A stretch of 46,453 nucleotides of DNA from Microbacterium sp. (lineage in GTDB: Bacteria > Actinomycetota > Actinomycetes > Actinomycetales > Microbacteriaceae). The position numbers were made by a program, and so were the translations under genes. Of this stretch, positions 40,414 through 46,453 are shown piece after piece. The notes below the pieces were generated by a model. The model was not told the origin of the DNA, ran no database searches, and saw only the letters and a list, made by a program, of their open reading frames with translations. Numbering within the stretch: the first letter of the stretch is position 1; each line of letters begins with the position of its first letter. The stretch covers positions 1 to 46,453 of the forward strand of contig QFPM01000021.1 of assembly GCA_003248655.1 (NCBI GenBank), written 5' to 3'.

Positions 40414-42246
40414 GTGACCTCTGCCCGATCCCGAGCGTCCGCCGCGGCATCCTCCGGCGCCGCGTCGGCGCCGCTGCTGCGGGTTCGCGACCTCGGCATC
40501 CGTCACGAGGGCGCGAGCGTCGAGGCGCCGTCGGCGGCGAGTTTCGAGGTCGCGCGCGGCGAGGTCGTGCTGCTGCTCGGGCCGAGCGGCGCGGGCAAGT
40601 CCACGCTCGCGCTCGCGCTCAACGGCCTGATCCCGCACGCCGTGCCGGCGACGGTCTCGGGCTCGGTGCTCGTCGACGGGCTCGACGCGGCGACGACGCC
40701 GGTGTCGGAGCTGAGCACGCGCGTGGGGATGGTGTTCCAGGACCCAGACGCGCAGCTCGTGACCGGGACGCTCCTCGACGAGGTCGCGTTCGGTCCGGAG
40801 AACCTGAGGATGCCGGTGGCCGACGTCCTCGCGCGAGCCGAGGACGGGCTGCGTCGCGTCGGGCTCTGGGAACGGCGGCACGAGAACCCCGACCGCCTCA
40901 GCGGCGGCGGGCGCCAGCGACTCGCGATCGCGTGCGCGCTCGCGATGGGCTCGCCTCTGCTGGTGCTCGACGAACCGACCGCGAACCTTGACCCGGCCGG
41001 CACCGAGGAGGTCTACGCCGCACTCGCCGAGCTCATCACGGTAGGCGACCGCGCGATCGTGCTGATCGAGCACGACCTCGACGCCGTCGCGGCGATCACC
41101 GACCGCGTCGTCGTGCTCGATCACGACGGCCGCACCGTCGCCGACGGCACGCCCGGCGAGGTGCTACGCGCCCGCGCCGACGAGCTGCACGCGATGGGCG
41201 TGTGGCTTCCCGTTGCGACGCTCGCCGCGCTACGTCTGCGGGATGCCGGGTGGGCGCTCGACCCGCTTCCTCTCAGCCCCGACGAGCTGCGTTCGGCGCT
41301 CGAGGCGGCGAGTGCCCCGGCATCCGCCGCCCCAGCGCCGGCCGCCACGGCGCCGGCCGCCACGGCGCATAACTCAGGCAGAATCGCCACTCAGCGGGTC
41401 GAAACGGCCACCGCCGCCCCATCCAGCCTGAGTTATGCGCCGCTGATCCGCGTGCGCGGCCTGCGCACGCGACGCGGCAAGACCGAAATCCTGCACGGGA
41501 TCGACCTCGACGTCGCCGCGGGCGAGTTCGTCGCGATCGTCGGGGCGAACGGAGCGGGCAAGACGACGCTTCTGCAGTCGATCGCGGGTGTCGTGCGCGT
41601 GCCGCGCGGGCAGGTCACCGTCGGCGGGGCGGATGTCGCGCGCACCGACCTGCGCGCGCTGTCGCGCCGCATCGGGTTCGTGTTCCAGAATCCCGAGCAT
41701 CAGTTCATCGCCGCGACGGTCTACGACGAGTTGGCCCACGGCCTGCGGTTGCAGGGTCTTCCCGAATCCGAGGTGCGCGAACGCGCGAGCGAGGTGCTGC
41801 GCCGGTTCGGTCTCGAGGGCAAGGCCGAGGTGCATCCGTTCCTGCTGTCCGGCGGGCAGAAGCGGCGTCTGTCGGTGGGCACCGCGCTCGTCGCCGGGGC
41901 GCCCGCCCTCGCCCTCGACGAGCCGACGTTCGGCCAGGATCGCGCCCGCGCCGACGAGCTGCTGGGCCTGCTGCAGGGCCTCAACCGGGATGGGACGACC
42001 GTCCTCGTCGTGACGCACGACATGCAGCTCGTCACCGAGTACGCCCAGCGCACGATCGTCGTCGCCGACGGACGCATCGTCGCGGATGCCGCCACTGCCG
42101 ACGTCCTCGCCGACGACGCCCTGCTGCGCTCGGCCGGGCTGCGGCAGCCGCCGCTTCGCCGCGCGTTCGCCGGTCTCACCCGGCATCCGTCGCTCGCGGG
42201 CGTCACTCGCCTGAGCGATCTGCCGGCGGCCGGAGCCGCCTCGTGA
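40414..42246 (+). CDS. ECF transporter double ATPase (two ABC domains fused, YkoD-like)
   Basis: The protein has 610 residues. Two ABC cassettes are fused: domain 1 (about 15-270) has GPSGAGKST near 55, the signature LSGGGRQR and LLVLDEPT. Domain 2 (about 345-590) has GANGAGKTT near 380, LSGGQKRR and ALALDEPTFGQD. It energizes the T and S components. The linker (about 295-345) is Ala/Pro-rich and contains a palindromic element (41364-41441). The GTG start lies after an iron box, and the stop makes a GTGA overlap with the T gene. Confidence 0.93.
   Translation: MTSARSRASAAASSGAASAPLLRVRDLGIRHEGASVEAPSAASFEVARGEVVLLLGPSGAGKSTLALALNGLIPHAVPATVSGSVLVDGLDAATTPVSELSTRVGMVFQDPDAQLVTGTLLDEVAFGPENLRMPVADVLARAEDGLRRVGLWERRHENPDRLSGGGRQRLAIACALAMGSPLLVLDEPTANLDPAGTEEVYAALAELITVGDRAIVLIEHDLDAVAAITDRVVVLDHDGRTVADGTPGEVLRARADELHAMGVWLPVATLAALRLRDAGWALDPLPLSPDELRSALEAASAPASAAPAPAATAPAATAHNSGRIATQRVETATAAPSSLSYAPLIRVRGLRTRRGKTEILHGIDLDVAAGEFVAIVGANGAGKTTLLQSIAGVVRVPRGQVTVGGADVARTDLRALSRRIGFVFQNPEHQFIAATVYDELAHGLRLQGLPESEVRERASEVLRRFGLEGKAEVHPFLLSGGQKRRLSVGTALVAGAPALALDEPTFGQDRARADELLGLLQGLNRDGTTVLVVTHDMQLVTEYAQRTIVVADGRIVADAATADVLADDALLRSAGLRQPPLRRAFAGLTRHPSLAGVTRLSDLPAAGAAS
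41364..41441. repeat. Palindromic element group D, in-frame between ABC domains
   Basis: Perfect 16-bp arms GGCGCATAACTCAGGC (41364-41379) and GCCTGAGTTATGCGCC (41426-41441) enclose 46 bp. It lies exactly in the linker between the two ATPase domains and is read as HNSGRIATQRVETA and following residues. Confidence 0.8.
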
Positions 42247-43052
42247 CCGCCGCGACGCTCGACCCGTACGCCACCGCAACGGCGCCCGGCCGGTTCCTGT
42301 TCGCGCTGAATCCGCTCGCGAAGTTCGTCGCTCCCCTGCCGGCGATGCTCGTGCTCGTGTTCGTGCGCGACCTCGCGACGCCGCTTGCGTTCATCGCGCT
42401 CGCCTACCTTGTGCTGCTCACGGGAGCGCGACTGAACGCCCGACTCGCGCTCCTGCTCGGGGTCGCGATCCCCGCCGCCGCCGTCGTGCTCGGCATCGGG
42501 ATGTCGCTGTGGACCGACGCCTCCCGCGTCGACACCTCGGTGACTCTGGTACGCATCGGCGAGTGGAGCCTCTACGGGGGCGCGGTCGAGATCGGCATGG
42601 CGACGGGGCTGCGGCTCGCGGCGATCGTCGCGCTCGCGCTCATCGCCGGTCTCACGACGAGCGGACCAGACCTGGTGCGCGCGTCGGTGCAGCAGCTTCG
42701 CGTTCCATACCGCATCGGGTATACAGCGCTCGCGGCGTTTCGATTCGTGCCGCGATTCGCATATGAGCTCGAGCTGATCCGGCAAGCGCACCGGGTGCGC
42801 GGGTCGCACGGCGGCCGCGGACCGTTCGCGGCGGTCGCCCGCTGGTGGGGTTACATCGTGCCGCTGCTCGCCGGAGCGATCCGGCACGCCGAGCGCGTGG
42901 CGCTCGCGATGGATGCCCGCGCCTTCGGCGCCCACCCCGACCGCACCGAGCGTTACCTCGTGCCGTGGCGTGTGCGCGACACGATCTTCGTCGCGCTGTT
43001 CTGGGTCGTGAGCGCCGGCATCCTCGCCCTCTTCTTCCCCTGGACCCACTGA
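42243..43052 (+). CDS. ECF transporter transmembrane (T) component
   Basis: The protein has 269 residues. It shows five membrane segments and the T-component features: a helical middle region with FRFVPRFAYELELIRQAHRVRG and AIRHAERVALAMDARAFG, the two coupling helices that meet the ATPase. It joins S components and the double ATPase in the membrane. The GTG start overlaps the ATPase stop (GTGA). It ends 124 bp before the siderophore-interacting protein gene. Confidence 0.92.
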   Translation: MTAATLDPYATATAPGRFLFALNPLAKFVAPLPAMLVLVFVRDLATPLAFIALAYLVLLTGARLNARLALLLGVAIPAAAVVLGIGMSLWTDASRVDTSVTLVRIGEWSLYGGAVEIGMATGLRLAAIVALALIAGLTTSGPDLVRASVQQLRVPYRIGYTALAAFRFVPRFAYELELIRQAHRVRGSHGGRGPFAAVARWWGYIVPLLAGAIRHAERVALAMDARAFGAHPDRTERYLVPWRVRDTIFVALFWVVSAGILALFFPWTH

Positions 43053-43071
43053 TGCCTCACACCACCCCCAA

Positions 43072-43139
43072 CCCCCGCGAAACTGCACCTCTGCACGCTT
43101 TTGAGCCCCAAAAGCGTGCAGGAGCGCGGTTTCGCGGGG
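43072..43139. repeat. Palindromic element group B, intergenic copy
   Basis: This copy is the most symmetric: CCCCGCGAAAC pairs with GTTTCGCGGGG, and CTGCACGCTTTTG pairs with CAAAAGCGTGCAG. It lies between the T-component and reductase genes and would form a strong hairpin in the transcript. Spacing of its ends matches the two helicase copies exactly. Confidence 0.85.
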
Positions 43140-43175
43140 CGGGCGGGGGCAGGCGATTGAACGAAAGGATGTTGC

Positions 43176-44063
43176 GTGGCCAAGTTCTCCAGCCTCGTGA
43201 AGCCCGCGTCGCAAGACCTCATCCACCTCGAGGTGTTGCGCACGAAACGGCTCGGCCCGCACTGGATGCGCGTCACCCTCGGCGGGGGCGAGATCGACAG
43301 TTTCGTGCCGCTCGGGTACGACCAGTGGTTCCGTATCTTCCTGCCGCTGGGCGGTGACGACGGCCTCGAGCGCATCCCGGCGAAGGCGAACCGGATCTTC
43401 GGCTACCTCAAGTACCTGCGTATTCCCGACGGCGTACGTCCCGTCATGCGCAACTACACCGTGCGCGCATATCGCGCGATCGGCGAGTCGGGCGGGGCCG
43501 AGATCGACGTCGATTTCGTGCTGCACGGCACGGGTCCGACGGCGGGACCCGCGTCGCGATGGGCGGATGCCGCGGAGCCCGGCGAGTCGGTCGTCATCAT
43601 CGACGAAGGCCTCGCCTTCAACCCCGAGCGGGGGACGCAGCGCGTGCTCCTCGTCGCCGACGAGACCGGCGCACCCGCCGTCGCGGGGGTCTGCGCGTCG
43701 CTTCCCGCAGATGCCACGGGGGTCGCGATCATCGAGGCTCCCTCGGCCGACGACGTGCTGTCGTTCGACGCACCCGCGGGCGTCGAGGTGCGCTGGATCG
43801 TCCGCCCCGACGGCGTCAAGCCCGGCACGCAGGCCCTCGCCGCGTTGCAGGAGCTGGCGCTCCCGGCATCCGACACGCACGCCTTCATCGTTGGCGAGCA
43901 GTCGCTGCCGACCTCCGCGCGGCGCCACCTCGTCGCCCAAGGTCACGACAAGGACCGCATCAGTTTCATCGGGTACTGGCGCCTGGGCGCCGCGTCGCCC
44001 GCGCCCAAGTCGCAACGGGCACAGTCGCAACGCGCACAGACCACCACGGAAGGAGCCCACTGA
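43176..44063 (+). CDS. Siderophore-interacting FAD-binding protein (ferric-siderophore reductase type)
   Basis: The protein has 295 residues. The FAD motif RNYTVRAYR near 90 and the closing GYWRLG near 270 mark the SIP family, which reduces ferric siderophores with NAD(P)H or ferredoxin to free iron inside the cell. VLLVADETGAPAV and GEQSLPTSARRHL form the nucleotide-binding half. The GTG has a good ribosome site (GAAAGGA, 6-base spacing). It is enclosed by ECF transporter genes and overlaps the next S component (TGATG), which ties the transporter to iron. Confidence 0.93.
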   Translation: MAKFSSLVKPASQDLIHLEVLRTKRLGPHWMRVTLGGGEIDSFVPLGYDQWFRIFLPLGGDDGLERIPAKANRIFGYLKYLRIPDGVRPVMRNYTVRAYRAIGESGGAEIDVDFVLHGTGPTAGPASRWADAAEPGESVVIIDEGLAFNPERGTQRVLLVADETGAPAVAGVCASLPADATGVAIIEAPSADDVLSFDAPAGVEVRWIVRPDGVKPGTQALAALQELALPASDTHAFIVGEQSLPTSARRHLVAQGHDKDRISFIGYWRLGAASPAPKSQRAQSQRAQTTTEGAH

Positions 44064-44629
44064 TGGGCAAAGTCACGACCGCGTACCTCCTCACCTGCGC
44101 CGCTATCGGCGTCGCCGGCGGCATCCTGCTGTGGGGAGCCGGCTGGATCTCGACTGTCCTCACCCCGGTCGCCCCGATCGCCTCGATGGCCTTCGCGGGA
44201 CTGTGGCTGCTTCCTGCGACGATCGCGCTGCGCCTGCTGGAACGCCCGCTCGCGGGGCTGCTGACGGGCCTGCTGTCGGGCCTGGTCGTGTTTCCGTTCC
44301 TCGGAGCCGCGGTGTGGTGGGCGTTCTTCGCCGAGGTCGGCTTCCTGATCGTGCTGTACCGGTGGTGGAGCGTGTGGCAGCACTACGCCGGCGCGGTCGT
44401 CGTGGGTGTCGTGTACCCGGTGCTGTCGGCGGAGTTCTTCAACCTCTGGTCGATGCCGACCTGGGCGCAGATCGCGTTCTTCGCCGTCACGCTCGCGAGC
44501 TGCCTCGGGGGAACCGCCCTCGGCATCCTCATCGCCGATCGCCTGCGCGCCGCGGGCGTCGCCCGTCTTGCGCGCCGCCGCCCGGCATCCCCCGCCGAGG
44601 CGCCCGCGGCAGAGGCGCCCGCGGCCTGA
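44063..44629 (+). CDS. Second ECF transporter S component, YkoE-like
   Basis: The protein has 188 residues with five or six membrane helices and a Pro/Ala tail. It resembles the first S component in its opening (TAYLLTCAAIGVAGGIL) and layout, so the two are likely paralogues. The ATG at 44063 shares one base with the reductase stop. It may bind a different iron compound or form a heteromer with the first. It is followed by a strong hairpin terminator. Confidence 0.83.
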   Translation: MGKVTTAYLLTCAAIGVAGGILLWGAGWISTVLTPVAPIASMAFAGLWLLPATIALRLLERPLAGLLTGLLSGLVVFPFLGAAVWWAFFAEVGFLIVLYRWWSVWQHYAGAVVVGVVYPVLSAEFFNLWSMPTWAQIAFFAVTLASCLGGTALGILIADRLRAAGVARLARRRPASPAEAPAAEAPAA

Positions 44630-44654
44630 CGCACCCGCGCCTGAACGACAGAGA

Positions 44655-44687
44655 GCGGATGCCGGGGGCGGGCACCCCGGCATCCGC
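44655..44687. terminator. Hairpin terminator between converging genes
   Basis: GCGGATGCCGGGG (44655-44667) pairs perfectly with CCCCGGCATCCGC (44675-44687) across a 7-base loop. It lies between the S-component stop (44629) and the acyl-CoA dehydrogenase stop (44696), so it can serve both strands. Confidence 0.85.
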
Positions 44688-44695
44688 CCGTCAGG

Positions 44696-45859
44696 TCAGC
44701 GCTTGCCGACGATCTGGCGCGACACGAGGTCGCGCATGATCTCGTTGGTGCCGCCGTAGATGCGGTGCACGCGGGCGTCGAGGTAGGCGCGCGCGATCGG
44801 GTATTCGGTGATGTAGCCGTATCCGCCGTGCAGCTGCACGCCGGCATCCAGCAGTTCTGCCTCGCGGTCGGTCGTCCAGAACTTGACCTTCGCGGCCTCT
44901 TCGGCGCTGAGCTTCTTGTCCTTGTAGAGCAGCAGCGCGCGGTCGACGTAGGCCCACATGACGTCGACGGTCGTGGCCATGTCGGCGAGGGTGAAGCGCG
45001 TGTGCTGGAAGTCGGCGATCCGCTCGCCGAACGCCTCGCGGCTCAGGGTGTAGTCGCGCGACCAGACGAACGCGGCCTCGCCGGCGGCGGCCGCCGCGAC
45101 GCCGATCGACAGGCGCTCGAGCGGCAGGTTCATCATGAGCTGGATGAAGCCGAGCCCCTCCTTGCCGCCGATGAGGTTCTCTTCGGGGACGAAGACGTCG
45201 GTGAAGCTGAGCTCGGCGGTGTCCCACCCGTGGAAGCCCATCTTCTCGAGCTTCTTGCCGTGGTCGAAGCCTTCCATGCCGTTCTCGAGGATCAGCAGGC
45301 TGAACGCGTCGGGACGGTTGCCTTCGCCGGTCTTGACGAAGGTGACGACGATGTCGGCGGTCTTGCCGCTCGAGATGAACGTCTTGGCGCCGTTGACGAT
45401 GTAGCCGCCGTCGACCTTCTTAGCGGTCGTCTTGATGCCGCGCAGGTCGCTGCCCGCGCCGGGCTCGGTCATCGCGAGCGCGCCGAGGATCTCACCGGTC
45501 GCCATGCCGGGGAGCCACTTCTCCTTCTGCGCCTGCGTGCCCATGTGGACGATGTAGGGGACGGCCAGGTCATCCTGGATGCCGAAGGCGCCGGCCAGCG
45601 AGCCGTGCCCGGCCGCGATGACCTCTTCGAGCACGATCGCGCGGAAGCGGTAGTCCTGCAGCATGCCCGCGCCGCCGAACTCCTCGGGAACGGACAGGCC
45701 GATGATGCCCGACTCGCCCGCCGCGAGCATGGTCGCGCGGTCGATCTCGCCGTCTGCCTCCCACTGCTTGCGCTTCTCTTCGGTCGCGTAGCGCTTGACG
45801 AACTCCTTGACGACGTCGCGGAACGCCTCGTGGTCCTCGTCGTAGATGTCGCGCTCCAT
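44696..45859 (-). CDS. Acyl-CoA dehydrogenase
   Basis: The protein has 387 residues, standard length. It shows AMTEPGAGSDLRGIKTTA near 120, FISSGKTAD and the C-terminal GGYGYITEYPIARAYLDARVHRI. The position of the MCAD-type catalytic Glu reads YGGTNEIM, so the base is probably a Glu on another helix, as in isovaleryl- or long-chain-type enzymes. It uses FAD and passes electrons to ETF. The ATG at 45859 fits the family start; upstream extension is rejected. A GGGAT-TGC-ATCCC inverted repeat (45905-45917, minus-strand reading) and a -10 TACCAT lie upstream. Confidence 0.93.
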   Translation of the reverse strand: MERDIYDEDHEAFRDVVKEFVKRYATEEKRKQWEADGEIDRATMLAAGESGIIGLSVPEEFGGAGMLQDYRFRAIVLEEVIAAGHGSLAGAFGIQDDLAVPYIVHMGTQAQKEKWLPGMATGEILGALAMTEPGAGSDLRGIKTTAKKVDGGYIVNGAKTFISSGKTADIVVTFVKTGEGNRPDAFSLLILENGMEGFDHGKKLEKMGFHGWDTAELSFTDVFVPEENLIGGKEGLGFIQLMMNLPLERLSIGVAAAAAGEAAFVWSRDYTLSREAFGERIADFQHTRFTLADMATTVDVMWAYVDRALLLYKDKKLSAEEAAKVKFWTTDREAELLDAGVQLHGGYGYITEYPIARAYLDARVHRIYGGTNEIMRDLVSRQIVGKR

Positions 45860-46009
45860 AGTGCGCCTGCCTCTCGTTTCTCGTCGTCGAGTGTGTGAAG
45901 GATGTGGGATGCAATCCCAACCTTCATGGTACTGGGTTTCATCGCGATGTGCCGCGGGGATTCGGGCCGTGAAAAACGGATGTCGGACCCCCTGTTCATA
46001 ATCGAAGGT

Positions 46010-46453
46010 ATGAACGAATGGTCCGATCTTCCCGGAGCGGGTAGCGATGCAGACATCGCCGTGCTCGCGGAGATCGTCTCCGCACGGGTGCGGGTGCATG
46101 AGATGGCGTTGCGGTCGATCGCTGCGGAACTCGGCGGTGTGCTGCGGGTGACGGACAGGACGGTGCAGGCGCGTATCGATGAGGCCCGGGATCTGGTGGA
46201 GAACTACCCCGCCACACTGGTCGCGTGGGAGGCGGGGCGGATCACGCGGGGTCATGTGCGGGTGATTCAGGATGCCGGATGCCCGGTCCCTGCGGAGCGT
46301 CGCGCCGAGTACGAGGCTTTGGCGGTTGCCAGGTGTGAGGGTGATACCCCGAACCGGGTGCGGGCGGGGATCGAGATCCTCGCGGAACGCCTGACGGAGC
46401 GCTCGTTCACCGAACGCCATCGGGACGCCGCGACGGGCAGGCGGGTGCGGGTG
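46010..46453 (+). CDS. DUF222/13E12-family protein, N-terminal part, runs off the window
   Basis: An ATG at 46010 opens 148 codons without stop to the window end. It starts MNEWSDLPGAGSDADIAVL and contains RTVQARIDEARDLVENYP and WEAGRITRGHVRVIQDAG, the DUF222 pattern. A -10-like CATAAT (45997-46002) lies seven bases upstream of the ATG, so a leaderless or very short leader is likely. The expected HNH end lies outside the window. Confidence 0.85.
   Translation, partial: MNEWSDLPGAGSDADIAVLAEIVSARVRVHEMALRSIAAELGGVLRVTDRTVQARIDEARDLVENYPATLVAWEAGRITRGHVRVIQDAGCPVPAERRAEYEALAVARCEGDTPNRVRAGIEILAERLTERSFTERHRDAATGRRVRV

Overview
The window is high-GC, densely coded actinobacterial DNA. Gene content and style point to Microbacteriaceae, probably Microbacterium or a close relative: a DUF222/HNH (13E12-type) gene at each edge, the MoxR/DUF58/TgpA/FHA/kinase/FtsK/WXG100 gene set, GTG starts with 4-bp ATGA or GTGA overlaps, many leaderless-type promoters, and a striking excess of the word GGATGCC/GGCATCC. 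This assignment is an inference from family resemblance; there is no rRNA marker. No tRNA, rRNA or CRISPR array was seen.

Region 1 (1-22,500, all minus strand after the edge fragment) is one large locus read from right to left. It begins with a giant membrane-anchored Ig/fibronectin-repeat protein, then MoxR ATPase, DUF58, a TgpA-type membrane transglutaminase that lacks its catalytic cysteine, RDD-FHA, PP2C phosphatase, FHA, a transmembrane Ser/Thr kinase, FHA-HTH, an EssC/EccC-like FtsK ATPase with an N-terminal FHA domain, and finally a WXG100-like small protein. Nine genes overlap by 1-4 bp. The same 18-bp palindrome (ATGGGNAGNNCTNCCCAT) stands before the first gene and before the WXG100 gene, so the locus looks like a phosphorylation-controlled type VII-like secretion or envelope system with its own regulon box.

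Region 2 (22,600-30,800) holds housekeeping and repair genes: a UvrA2-type ABC protein, DNA-3-methyladenine glycosylase I, an acyl-CoA oxidase with a TetR-type operator over its promoter, and RecQ. Region 3 (30,800-33,400) is a patch of small genes: two VapBC-type toxin-antitoxin pairs around DUF4262 and DUF1697 genes. Region 4 (33,400-39,700) has a DUF3516 helicase, a family 3 glycosidase lipoprotein, a CstA protein that appears to be fused to the tail of a solute symporter, and a GNAT protein.

Region 5 (39,700-44,700) is an ECF-type importer (two YkoE-like S components, a double ATPase and a T component) that encloses a siderophore-interacting flavoprotein reductase. A DtxR/IdeR-like iron box lies before the ATPase gene. 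I read this as an iron-regulated ECF system for siderophore-iron or haem. Region 6 is an acyl-CoA dehydrogenase and the start of a DUF222 gene.

Across the window lie short imperfect palindromes of 68-94 bp in four sequence groups. Three groups have copies inserted in frame into interdomain linkers of proteins (FHA proteins, helicase, ECF ATPase); one group also has a copy between genes. They resemble small non-autonomous palindromic elements that colonise coding sequence.
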